Source: Anaerolineales bacterium (lineage in GTDB: Bacteria; Chloroflexota; Anaerolineae; Anaerolineales; Villigracilaceae). From it: 64,000 nucleotides of DNA. The stretch spans positions 1,178,001-1,242,000 of the forward strand of contig JAHDWB010000001.1 in the NCBI GenBank assembly GCA_023382595.1. The letters run 5' to 3'. This document shows, in pieces, positions 41,393-49,884 of this stretch. Each line of letters opens with the position of its first letter. The first letter of the stretch is position 1. A program made the translations under genes and the position numbers. The notes beneath the pieces are model-generated. The model was not told the DNA's origin and ran no database searches. It saw only the letters and a list, made by a program, of their open reading frames with translations.

Positions 41393-42418
41393 TTGAAACA
41401 TAAAAACTTTCAAACCAAAACCTTAAGATTTTCATTTTTTCTGGCGGTTGCATGTCTGGCTATCTCAGCCTGCATGCAACCGCCGGATTGCACTCATAAG
41501 GATGTTCTCTGCGCCGCGCTCGTCACGGATACGCTCGGGCTCGACGATCACGGCATCAACCAGGATGCGTGGGCGGGGCTGGAAGCCGCAAAAGCCGCCG
41601 GACTTGCCGACCAGATAGCTTACATAGAATCTGTCGACTCGCGCGATTACGACAAAAACATCGCCTATTTTGCGGATCGCGGCTATGACCTGATCGTCAC
41701 CTCCGGCATTGCCTTGCAGGATGAAACGCTTCGCGCCGCCGACCTGTACCCTGATTCTATTTTCGTGGGCATGAACCAACCTCAAGCGGATACCATCCCC
41801 AACTTCATCTCCATCACCTTTCCTGAAGACCAAATGGGATTTGCGGCGGGCGTACTGGCAGCGCGGCTGACAAAAACAGGCGTGGTTGCCGGAGTCTGTG
41901 AAACATCCGGCATTGACTCGATGTGGCGTTACTGCGAGGGTTTCCGCGCCGGCGTGACCTATGCTGATGACTCCGTCCGAATCCTGATCGCCTATCGCGA
42001 GGGCGGGCATCGCGAGCAATTGTTTGTGGATGAGGCATGGGGATATGAGAACGCGAATCGCCTTATTTTTCGCGGCGGGGATGTGGTCTTTGCGGCAGGC
42101 GGTGTCACAGCACAAGGCGCGCTGCGTGCCGCCTCCGAATCAAATGCATATGCCATCGGTACCGAAAGGGATCAAGCAGCGTCATTGGGAGAATCAGGCA
42201 GAGGCGTGGTCGCATCCGTCCGTGGGCGAGCCAGCTTCGAGGTCCAGGAGGTGATGCGGTTACTGCGCGACGGACAGATCAGTGAGCCGCGCAGTGGTCA
42301 AATCCTGCTGCTGTTGGATGAAAAAATGTCGGAATCATTGAGAAATGAACTGGATTCGATCATCTTTGGTCTGTGGGTTGGTGAGGTCATGACAGATGTC
42401 ACCATTAGGAAACCTTAA
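41393..42418 (+). CDS. BMP-family ABC transporter substrate-binding protein (first copy)
   Basis: 341 residues. Signal peptide with lipobox AISACMQ, then the BMP domain (VTDTLGLDDHGINQDAWAGL, YDLIVTSGIALQDET, and FVGMNQPQ). It resembles the second copy but is more divergent. It starts with TTG at 41393 and no clear ribosome binding site, so expression may be weak or the start may be wrong. BMP proteins such as PnrA bind purine nucleosides. Confidence 0.85.
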   Translation: MKHKNFQTKTLRFSFFLAVACLAISACMQPPDCTHKDVLCAALVTDTLGLDDHGINQDAWAGLEAAKAAGLADQIAYIESVDSRDYDKNIAYFADRGYDLIVTSGIALQDETLRAADLYPDSIFVGMNQPQADTIPNFISITFPEDQMGFAAGVLAARLTKTGVVAGVCETSGIDSMWRYCEGFRAGVTYADDSVRILIAYREGGHREQLFVDEAWGYENANRLIFRGGDVVFAAGGVTAQGALRAASESNAYAIGTERDQAASLGESGRGVVASVRGRASFEVQEVMRLLRDGQISEPRSGQILLLLDEKMSESLRNELDSIIFGLWVGEVMTDVTIRKP

Positions 42419-42430
42419 CATTGTTCAGGC

Positions 42431-42459
42431 TTGCACAAAGATTGGTCTGGATTTATACT
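42431..42459 (+). promoter_or_regulatory. Promoter of the second BMP gene
   Basis: TTGCAC (42431-42436), 17-base spacer, TATACT (42454-42459). It lies 69 bases ahead of the ATG at 42528, after the stop of the first copy. A hairpin (GGTTTGC, TGAATAT, GCAAACC; 42474-42494) follows in the leader. Confidence 0.7.
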
Positions 42460-42527
42460 TGTCTTTGTCGTTTGGTTTGCTGAATATGCAAACCTATCAA
42501 CTTTACTCTTCTGAGGAGAAGAAAAAA

Positions 42528-43607
42528 ATGAAGAAACTGCACCTTATTTTTGCCCTATTGATCATCGCTTCGATGGTCCTCGCGGCATGCGGTGGGCAGA
42601 CCACCGCTGAAGTTACTGCGGCAGATTGCCCGAAAGAAGAAGTCCTGTGCGTGGGTCTTGTGACCGATGTGGGCAAGGTCAATGACAAGTCCTTCAACCA
42701 ATCTGCCTGGGAAGGCGTTTTGCTCGCCCAGGAACAGGGTGTTGCGGACCTCGTCCAGTACATCGAGACTGCCGACGCCAAGGACTATGCCAAGAACATC
42801 GCCCAGTTCGCTGATGCCGGCTTCGATGTGATCGTGACCGTCGGTTTCGGTCTCGGTGAAGCCACGGACGAAGCGGCTCTTGCCTACCCCAATGTCTGGT
42901 TCATCGGCGTTGACCAGTTCCAAGCTTGGGAATTCGATGATGATGCCAGCAATGACATCCCCAACGTTTCCGGTCTCGGCTTCCCTGAGGACAACGCCGG
43001 CTTCCTGGTTGGCGCGCTTGCCGCGATGATGTCTGAGAGTGGTGTGATCGGCGCCGTCTGCGGTACCGATGTGGTTCCTCCGGTGTGGCGCTTTGGTGAA
43101 GGCTACAAGGCTGGCGCCGCGTATGCCGATGCCGAAATGGGCACCAGCACCGAAGTGTTGGTTGTGTACCACAGTGATGTCGGCTTCGACAAGACCTTCA
43201 CGGATCCCGAATGGGGTGCACAGACCGCCAAGTCCATGATGGACCAGGGCGCGGACGCGATCTTCGGTTGTGGTGGTATTACCGGTAACGGTGCGATCAC
43301 CGCCGCCGCCCAGGCTGGCGCTTACGCCATCGGCGTGGACACTGACCAGTACTTCACCCTGCCGGAAGCGGCTCCCCGCATGCTCTCCAGCGCGATGAAG
43401 CTCATCACCCCCGGCGTCGCTGAATTGATCGCCGAAGTGAAGAACGGCAGCGCTGTCTCTGGTAACGTGCTCGGCTCCGCCGGCTACGCTCCGTTCCACG
43501 ACCTCGACGGCGAAGTTCCCGCCGAAGTCAAAGCCAAGATGGAAGAGATCAACGCCGGTCTGCTCGACGGCAGCATCCTGACCAACGTTTCGCCCGCGAA
43601 ACCGTAA
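42528..43607 (+). CDS. BMP-family nucleoside-binding lipoprotein (second copy)
   Basis: 359 residues. Lipobox MVLAACGG, then the BMP domain with VLCVGLVTDVGKVNDKSFNQ, GFGLGEATDEAAL, and the GCGGITGNGA hinge region. It should bind purine nucleosides (or a similar ligand) and pass them to the two permeases and the ATPase encoded next. GAGGAG before the ATG at 42528, and its own promoter, mark it as the main binding protein of the operon. A terminator follows the gene, so permeases need read-through or their own promoter. Confidence 0.94.
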   Translation: MKKLHLIFALLIIASMVLAACGGQTTAEVTAADCPKEEVLCVGLVTDVGKVNDKSFNQSAWEGVLLAQEQGVADLVQYIETADAKDYAKNIAQFADAGFDVIVTVGFGLGEATDEAALAYPNVWFIGVDQFQAWEFDDDASNDIPNVSGLGFPEDNAGFLVGALAAMMSESGVIGAVCGTDVVPPVWRFGEGYKAGAAYADAEMGTSTEVLVVYHSDVGFDKTFTDPEWGAQTAKSMMDQGADAIFGCGGITGNGAITAAAQAGAYAIGVDTDQYFTLPEAAPRMLSSAMKLITPGVAELIAEVKNGSAVSGNVLGSAGYAPFHDLDGEVPAEVKAKMEEINAGLLDGSILTNVSPAKP

Positions 43608-43622
43608 GTATTTTGCAGTATG

Positions 43623-43657
43623 AAAGGGAGAGAGGCGCAAGTCTCTCTCCCTTTTTT
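43623..43657 (+). terminator. Terminator between BMP gene and permease gene
   Basis: AAAGGGAGAGA, loop, TCTCTCCCTTT and six T (43652-43657). Within the importer operon, so it probably reduces permease expression relative to the binding protein. Confidence 0.85.
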
Positions 43658-43719
43658 ATTTTTAAACGCGCTTGTTTGATATAATGCCATGACAACCACC
43701 ATTACCAATGGAGTGAACG

Positions 43720-44847
43720 ATGCAACCTGAAAAGCAAAAGGATTCACTGGCAAGACAGATCCTGCGGTCCGCTTCCGAGGCGAGTCTTGTTCCTTTCCTC
43801 GCCATTCTGACGGCAGTGATCCTGGGTGGAATTATCATCCAATTGTCTGGGGGAAACCCCTTTATGGCATATAGGGGTCTTATCGAAGGTTCCTTTGGAT
43901 CCCAAAGAGCGTTAAGTGAAACTGCCGTGTGGGCAACACCTTATATATTTGCAGGTCTTGCGGTTGCGCTGGCGTTCAAAGGCGGTCTGTTCAACATCGG
44001 CGCGGAGGGACAGTTGGCGGTCGGAGCGGTCGCCGCGGCGCTGATGGGCTACGCCTTGCCGGAGTGGCTTGGTTTCAACCTGCCTGCCATCATTCACCTC
44101 CCACTGACCATTTTGTTCGGCATTACCATGGGCGCTTTATGGGCGGGAATCGTCGGCTGGCTGAAGGCATATACAGGCGGTCATGAAGTCATCAACACCA
44201 TCATGATGAACTATATCGCCCTTAACACCACATCCTTCCTGTTGAATGGGATCATGAAAGACCGCAGCCCGACCAACGTTATTGCCCGCACACCGTTGAT
44301 CGCAGAGGAGGCGCGCATTGCACCGCTTTTCGAAGGGTTGCGAGTCCATTGGGGCTTTATTCTCGCCCTGCTGGTTGCATTCCTGGTCTGGTGGCTGCTG
44401 ACCAAAACCACGCTTGGTTTTCAGATCCGCACTGTGGGTTTGAACCCGGATGCCGCCAAATATGCGGGCATTAACGTCAAACGCATCATCATTGTCACCA
44501 TGATGATCTCGGGGGCGCTTGCAGGATTGGCGGGTGTCATCGAAGTGACCGGGTTGAACTACCGCCACGAACTCGGCTTTTCCCAGGGCTACGGTTTTGA
44601 CGCAATCGCCATTGCCCTGCTTGGGAAGTCGCATCCGCTTGGGGTTGTGCTGGCAGCCATCCTGTTCGGAGCGATGCGAAATGGCGCGACCCGCATGCAG
44701 TTCCTGACACAGATTCCAGTCGATCTGATCTCCGTGCTTCAGGCGCTCATCCTGCTCTTCGTTGCAGCGGATGCCATTGTCCGCTTTATCTATCGCATCA
44801 AATCCAAGGGGGAACGCGTCGTACTCACTCGAGGCTGGGGAGGCTAG
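43720..44847 (+). CDS. Nucleoside-type ABC transporter permease (NupB/YufP type)
   Basis: 375 residues, about ten helices. Shows the BPD_transp_2 core FNIGAEGQLAVGA and a later FQIRTVGLNPDAAKYAGINVKR, a signature of the Nup/Bmp permeases. Ribosome site GGAG, 7 bases before the ATG. TATAAT at 43679-43684 gives it a possible promoter after the terminator. It pairs with the next permease. Confidence 0.92.
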   Translation: MQPEKQKDSLARQILRSASEASLVPFLAILTAVILGGIIIQLSGGNPFMAYRGLIEGSFGSQRALSETAVWATPYIFAGLAVALAFKGGLFNIGAEGQLAVGAVAAALMGYALPEWLGFNLPAIIHLPLTILFGITMGALWAGIVGWLKAYTGGHEVINTIMMNYIALNTTSFLLNGIMKDRSPTNVIARTPLIAEEARIAPLFEGLRVHWGFILALLVAFLVWWLLTKTTLGFQIRTVGLNPDAAKYAGINVKRIIIVTMMISGALAGLAGVIEVTGLNYRHELGFSQGYGFDAIAIALLGKSHPLGVVLAAILFGAMRNGATRMQFLTQIPVDLISVLQALILLFVAADAIVRFIYRIKSKGERVVLTRGWGG

Positions 44848-44856
44848 GAGCATATC

Positions 44857-45969
44857 ATGGACTGGAAACGGTTTAGTTTCATTTTATTTACCATCCTCGT
44901 GATCTTTGGGGTGGTGGTGTTTATCGGACAGGTCCGGCAGTCTCCCATTTTGATCATCACCAGCATGCTGGCGACCACCATTGCTGTGGCTACGCCGCTG
45001 ACGCTGGGTGCGCTGTCGGGTTTGTATTGTGAACGCTCCGGCGTGGTCAATATCGGTATTGAGGGCATGATGCTCGCATCCGCCTTCTTTGGCTGGCTGG
45101 GCGCGATCTACATGTATCATGCGATGGGATCAAGCGTCAATTTCGCCATAGGGATGGGGGTCTTTTTCGCCGTTCTCACAGGCGGGCTGATGGCGCTTCT
45201 GCATGCCGTGCTCTCGATCACATTCAAAGTGGACCAGATCATCGGTGGGACAGTCATCAATATCCTCGCAGTCGGTCTGACCGGCTTCCTGAACCGCCAG
45301 ATGTTCTTTGGCAGGGGCAGTGTATTTGGCGGCGATATCCCCAATTCGCCCGGCGTCCTGCCAACCATTCATGTCCCCATTACCGAAATATTCTCTCCGC
45401 TCTGTAATGAAGCCGCGGCTTGTCTACAAAACATTACAGCGATCAACCGTGTATTCGACCAAAAGCCCATCGCCATCAGCGCCATCCTGCTTGTATTTAT
45501 CTCGCATTTTGTCCTGTTCAACACCCGCTGGGGTCTGCGGACGCGAGCCGTCGGTGAACATCCAAAAGCCGCGGATACGGTCGGCATCAACGTTGTAAAA
45601 ATGCGCTATGCCAATGTAATCATCGGCGGTTTTTTTGCCGGTCTGGCGGGAGCATACTTCACCATCGAATCTGTGCCATCCTTTGAGCCGTTGCTCACCA
45701 ATGGGCGCGGATTTATCTCGCTGGCGGCAATGATCTTCGGAAATTGGACGCCCATCGGAGCATGGGCGGCGTCGCTTGTGTTCGGCGCGTCCCAGGCACT
45801 GAATATCAACCTCCAGATCTTCCGCGATGTCATCCCGCCGCAATTGGCATTTCTGCAACAATCCTACATCGTGGGATTAACCCCCTACATCCTCACCATG
45901 TTCATCCTGACGGGTGTCATCGGTAAGACCACCCCGCCCGCCGCGGACGGCGTTCCTTACGAGAAATAA
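44857..45969 (+). CDS. Nucleoside-type ABC transporter permease (NupC/YufQ type)
   Basis: 370 residues, nine to ten helices. GLYCERSGVVNIGIEGMML, the signature of the second permease of this family, and TRAVGEHPKAADTVGINV. Nine bases after the upstream permease stop. Together they form the membrane channel. Confidence 0.92.
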   Translation: MDWKRFSFILFTILVIFGVVVFIGQVRQSPILIITSMLATTIAVATPLTLGALSGLYCERSGVVNIGIEGMMLASAFFGWLGAIYMYHAMGSSVNFAIGMGVFFAVLTGGLMALLHAVLSITFKVDQIIGGTVINILAVGLTGFLNRQMFFGRGSVFGGDIPNSPGVLPTIHVPITEIFSPLCNEAAACLQNITAINRVFDQKPIAISAILLVFISHFVLFNTRWGLRTRAVGEHPKAADTVGINVVKMRYANVIIGGFFAGLAGAYFTIESVPSFEPLLTNGRGFISLAAMIFGNWTPIGAWAASLVFGASQALNINLQIFRDVIPPQLAFLQQSYIVGLTPYILTMFILTGVIGKTTPPAADGVPYEK

Positions 45970-45978
45970 GAGGCTGAC

Positions 45979-47508
45979 ATGTCTGAACCCATTACTGTTC
46001 TGGAAGCCAGAGAACTCACAAAACAATTTCCGGGCGTGCTTGCCAACGATAAAGTCAACTTTGATTTGCGGCAGGGCGAGATCCATGCATTACTTGGAGA
46101 GAACGGCGCGGGCAAAAGCACATTGATGAACCTGCTCTACGGGTTGTACAACCAGGACTCCGGTGAGATATTCGTCAACGGCAAAACCGCCACGATCAAC
46201 TCCCCCAATGACGCCATTGACCTTGGGATTGACATGGTGCACCAGCACTTTATGCTCATCCCGGTCTTCACCGTTACGGAGAACGTCATGCTGGGCGAGG
46301 AAGTCACCCGCCGCGGCATGTTGGACCGGAACGCGGTTTCAGCCAGGATCAAGGAAATCTCCACACAATACGGGCTTGAGGTCAATCCTGATGCGCTGAT
46401 CGGTGATCTGCCGGTTGGGTTGCAGCAACGCGTCGAGATCCTGAAAACCCTGTATCGCAATGCCAAGATCCTGATCCTTGATGAACCCACCGCCGTGCTC
46501 ACCCCGCAGGAAGCCGAAGACCTCTTCCGCATCATGCACGACCTGACAGCGCGCGGCGTTTCCATCATCTTCATCACCCACAAACTAAAGGAAGTGCTCG
46601 CCGTGGCGGATCGAATCACGGTCATGCGCGCCGGACGCATCATCAACACTGTAACGCCTGCCGAGACGAACGAAGCCGGTCTCGCCAACATGATGGTCGG
46701 ACGTCAGGTCATTCTGACCGTTAAAAAGGAGGAGCGCAGCGCGGATGAAGAGATCCTCATCGTGGAGAACCTGCATGTAAAAGACCAGCGCAACCTGGAA
46801 GTAGTGCATAACGTCTCATTCAGCGTGCGTGGAGGCGAAGTATTGGGTATTGCCGGCGTGCAAGGCAACGGTCAGACCGAACTCTCCGAAGCGCTGACCG
46901 GTCTGCGCTCTCCGACATCGGGAAAGGTCGAACTCGCCGGAATCGACGTGACCGGCAAACCGCCGCGCGCCCTCACCGAAGCGGGCTTGGCACACATCCC
47001 TGAAGACCGCCAGCGTCACGGGCTTGTGCTCACCTATCCCATCACCGACAATATGGCGCTTTGCGATTATTATCGCCCGCCCTTCAGCCGCCGCGGGGTC
47101 ATCCAACAGAACGCACTGGATGCAAACGCCCGTAAACTCATCACAGCGTTCGACGTCCGCACGCCATCCCCCTTCGTCAGCGCCGGAAAACTCTCTGGAG
47201 GCAACCAGCAAAAAGTCATTGTGGCGCGCGAACTCAGCCGCGAGAACGTCAAACTCGTTATCGCCAATCAGCCCACACGCGGCTTGGATGTCGGCTCCAT
47301 CGAATACATCCACAGCGAGATCATCAAGATGCGTGACCGCGGCGTCGCCGTCCTGCTCATCTCCGCCGAATTGGATGAGATCATGGCGCTCTCCGACCGT
47401 ATTGCCGTCATGTATCGTGGGCAGATCGTCACGATCGTGGATGCAAAATCAGCCGTCCGCGAACAACTTGGCTTGTGGATGGCAGGCGCGCACGTCAAAA
47501 CTGCCTGA
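45979..47508 (+). CDS. Nucleoside-type ABC transporter ATP-binding protein, two nucleotide-binding domains
   Basis: 509 residues, two fused ABC domains as in NupA/YufO and RbsA. N-terminal domain: Walker A GENGAGKST, Walker B ILDEPTAVLTPQE. The second has a degenerate Walker A GVQGNGQTE and signature LSGGNQQKVIVARELSR, the normal asymmetry of the family. Located 9 bases after the permease pair and followed by a terminator, completing the importer. Confidence 0.93.
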   Translation: MSEPITVLEARELTKQFPGVLANDKVNFDLRQGEIHALLGENGAGKSTLMNLLYGLYNQDSGEIFVNGKTATINSPNDAIDLGIDMVHQHFMLIPVFTVTENVMLGEEVTRRGMLDRNAVSARIKEISTQYGLEVNPDALIGDLPVGLQQRVEILKTLYRNAKILILDEPTAVLTPQEAEDLFRIMHDLTARGVSIIFITHKLKEVLAVADRITVMRAGRIINTVTPAETNEAGLANMMVGRQVILTVKKEERSADEEILIVENLHVKDQRNLEVVHNVSFSVRGGEVLGIAGVQGNGQTELSEALTGLRSPTSGKVELAGIDVTGKPPRALTEAGLAHIPEDRQRHGLVLTYPITDNMALCDYYRPPFSRRGVIQQNALDANARKLITAFDVRTPSPFVSAGKLSGGNQQKVIVARELSRENVKLVIANQPTRGLDVGSIEYIHSEIIKMRDRGVAVLLISAELDEIMALSDRIAVMYRGQIVTIVDAKSAVREQLGLWMAGAHVKTA

Positions 47509-47541
47509 GAATCGCTTCACCCCCCGCTCGAACCTGATCCA

Positions 47542-47577
47542 ACAAAACGGGAGTTTCCAAACTCCTGTTTTGTTTTA
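47542..47577 (+). terminator. Terminator of the nucleoside importer operon
   Basis: ACAAAACGGGAGTTT, CC, AAACTCCTGTTTTGT with a short T run, 33 bases after the ATPase stop; one G-T wobble in the stem. Confidence 0.85.
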
Positions 47578-47645
47578 AGTAAGACCTGCGGGGGATTTTT
47601 ACAAAACCATCTTGCGGTAAAATAATTGTGAAAGAAGGAGAGAAG

Positions 47646-48746
47646 ATGAAAAAGAACATCCGCCTATTTAATTTATTCGTCATCATGGCTTTATTTTTAG
47701 GAGCCTGCAACCTTCCATCCAATGACCCGCAGGATGCCAGTGCCACCTCCGCCGCGCAAACCGTGGAAGCGCTTCTCAGCGCCACACCTATGATGACAGA
47801 AACCCCCACGGTGCCCCCCATCAACACAATTACGCCGATCCCCACCTCGCTGGTGACCAACACGCCGATAGCCAGCGCCACGCCAACCTGCAATCTGGCT
47901 CAATTTGTCACCGATGTCACCGTCCCGGATGGCACGACCATGACGCCCAATCAGAACTTCAACAAGAAATGGCGCATCCGCAATATCGGCGCCTGTTCCT
48001 GGAACGGATTCTCCCTCGTCTTTGACAGCGGCGATTCCATGGGCGGACCTGCCACCAAACCCATCCCCGTCGTCAACCCCGGTCAGGAAGTGGACCTGGA
48101 TGTGGATCTCAAAGCCCCTGCCACCGCGGGCACCTTCCGCAGTTACTGGCGGATTGTTACGAACAATAATGTCCTTGTGCCAGTCGTCAACGGATATCAG
48201 GGAAGAGCATTCTACGTGGAAGTAAAAGTACAAGCCGTGCCGACCAACACGACCATATCGCAGCTCATTCTGAACCCGGTCGAAAGCGAGAGCGGCACCG
48301 TCTATGAACCCGCTGCAGGACAGGGCATTCCACAGACCATTCTGGCGGGCGACACTGCTTCCAACCACCTCGCGCGCGGATACATGAGTTTCAACATCGC
48401 GCCCCTGCTCGGGAAGACCATCCAAAACGCGTCCCTGGCGCTCGGCGGATGCAGCCAACAAAACGATCCTTTCGGCGGACTTGCCGGCATCTGGGTCGGT
48501 GAAGTGCAATACACTCTGCCGCTGAAACAATCGGATTACAGTATCGGAGGGACGGGCATTCAACTGCTTAACTCCATCCCCGGACCTATCGATGTGAAGT
48601 CCCTGCTGCAGACCCGCATCACGGAAGGGAAGAACCGCTTCCAGATCCGTCTCCACCCTGCCGGTCCCAGCGATGCGGACGGTCAAGCCGATTATCTGAC
48701 TTGCAATGCCGGATCGGTCACATTGACAGTGTCTTATTTCCCTTAA
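47646..48746 (+). CDS. NBR1-Ig-like lipoprotein 1
   Basis: 366 residues. Lipobox FLGACNL, Thr/Pro linker, then an NBR1-Ig-like domain (about 85-190) marked by W-x-I-x-N-x-G-x-C-x-W (WRIRNIGACSWNGF) and GDSMGGP. A further beta-rich C-terminal domain of about 150 residues follows, not recognised. Anchored outside the membrane. The ATG at 47646 has GGAG 7 bases upstream. First of five consecutive paralogues. The domain, first described in eukaryotic autophagy receptor NBR1, is common in Chloroflexota surface proteins; its bacterial ligand is unknown. Confidence 0.85.
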   Translation: MKKNIRLFNLFVIMALFLGACNLPSNDPQDASATSAAQTVEALLSATPMMTETPTVPPINTITPIPTSLVTNTPIASATPTCNLAQFVTDVTVPDGTTMTPNQNFNKKWRIRNIGACSWNGFSLVFDSGDSMGGPATKPIPVVNPGQEVDLDVDLKAPATAGTFRSYWRIVTNNNVLVPVVNGYQGRAFYVEVKVQAVPTNTTISQLILNPVESESGTVYEPAAGQGIPQTILAGDTASNHLARGYMSFNIAPLLGKTIQNASLALGGCSQQNDPFGGLAGIWVGEVQYTLPLKQSDYSIGGTGIQLLNSIPGPIDVKSLLQTRITEGKNRFQIRLHPAGPSDADGQADYLTCNAGSVTLTVSYFP

Positions 48747-48773
48747 AATCGGATTAGATTTATTAATAACGAT

Positions 48774-48803
48774 ACAACGCCCGGTTTTCCGAGCGTTGTT
48801 ATT
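48774..48803 (+). terminator. Terminator after NBR1-Ig lipoprotein 1
   Basis: ACAACGC-C-CGG, TTTT, CCG-A-GCGTTGT, tail TATTT; 28 bases after the stop. Confidence 0.75.
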
Positions 48804-48842
48804 TAACAGTATAATCATTTCCTGTAAAATGAAAGGAAAAAA

Positions 48843-49778
48843 ATGTTCAGAAATAAAAAATATTTGACATTCACGTTAATCGTCATCACAACCCTGATCC
48901 TCTCCGCCTGCGGAGCAGGTGACACTCAGGATGCGTTGATTCAAACCGCCGTCGCAGAGACAGTTGCCGCGCAGAGCACCGAACCACCCGCAACCCAGCC
49001 ACCCGCTGAAACCTTGATCCCAACGCAAACGCCCTTCCAAATGCCGACCAGCCTTCCAACCCTGCCGTCCCCTGTCAACACGGGCAATTCGGCAAGATTC
49101 GAATGTGCTAAAGCCAGCCTGCAGGATGAAACCGTTATCGACGGTATCATCCTGAAACCCGGCGAACAATTTACCAAGACGTGGTACATCCAGAACACCA
49201 GCCCTTGCACATGGGATACCAACTATAAGATCATCTTCTGGGATGGAAACATGATGGGCGGCGGTTATTATTACAACCTTCCCCAAGTTGTCGCCCCCGG
49301 AGCGACCATTCCGATCTCTCTCGTACTGACAGCCCCCACCGCAGACGGCTCCTATCGTTCCGAATGGAAACTCCAGACCTCGGATAACATCAATTTCGGC
49401 GTGGGCTTGTACAACGCGTCCTTCTACACGGATATATCCGTTTCCTCTGCGGAAAAACCGGCATTTGGCATCACCAGCGTCAATTTGTATGTGACCCGCG
49501 AGCCGAAAACCGGCTGTCAACCCGCGAACATGGTCTTCACCGCATACGCCGAAGTATCCACCAGCGGACCGCACGAATTCACCTACTACTGGGGTCAAAA
49601 GGACGGAAACAACTCAAGCCCCAAAACGGTGTTCATCAACTCATCCACTACCACGACCTATACCCGTGTGTGGCAATTCGGGCGCGCCGCATCGCAGGGT
49701 AATAAGTGGTTTACATTTGTTATCACTGAACCCGTGTACCGGGAATACAAAGTGGACTTTGTATTCGAATGTCCGTAA
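48843..49778 (+). CDS. NBR1-Ig-like lipoprotein 2
   Basis: 311 residues. Lipobox LILSACGAG, Thr/Pro/Gln linker, NBR1-Ig domain with WYIQNTSPCTWDTNY and GNMMGGGY, then a C-terminal domain (about 205-311) with Cys-rich positions (TGCQPANMV) and WGQKDGNNS. GAAAGG upstream of the ATG. A strong terminator follows, so it has its own transcript (TATAAT at 48812-48817). Confidence 0.82.
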   Translation: MFRNKKYLTFTLIVITTLILSACGAGDTQDALIQTAVAETVAAQSTEPPATQPPAETLIPTQTPFQMPTSLPTLPSPVNTGNSARFECAKASLQDETVIDGIILKPGEQFTKTWYIQNTSPCTWDTNYKIIFWDGNMMGGGYYYNLPQVVAPGATIPISLVLTAPTADGSYRSEWKLQTSDNINFGVGLYNASFYTDISVSSAEKPAFGITSVNLYVTREPKTGCQPANMVFTAYAEVSTSGPHEFTYYWGQKDGNNSSPKTVFINSSTTTTYTRVWQFGRAASQGNKWFTFVITEPVYREYKVDFVFECP

Positions 49779-49783
49779 AAAAT

Positions 49784-49823
49784 AATCAAAAAGCAGCCGG
49801 GGATCCCCGGCTGCTTTTTGATT
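49784..49823 (+). terminator. Terminator after NBR1-Ig lipoprotein 2
   Basis: A perfect 20-base palindrome (arms 49784-49803 and 49804-49823; AATCAAAAAGCAGCCGGGGA and its complement). T run within the right arm makes it a very strong terminator. Confidence 0.9.
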
Positions 49824-49884
49824 CGGAACCATTTGCCCCATCCCTTCGTCTTTAATCTTTGCAGAAAGAAAATACGGAGGAACC

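Noticed and set aside
42555-43640. 361-codon minus-strand open frame
   Set aside because: Antisense to the BMP nucleoside-binding lipoprotein and rich in His/Gly from reversed codon bias.
47697-48818. 373-codon minus-strand open frame
   Set aside because: Antisense shadow of NBR1-Ig lipoprotein 1; runs across its terminator with no own signals.
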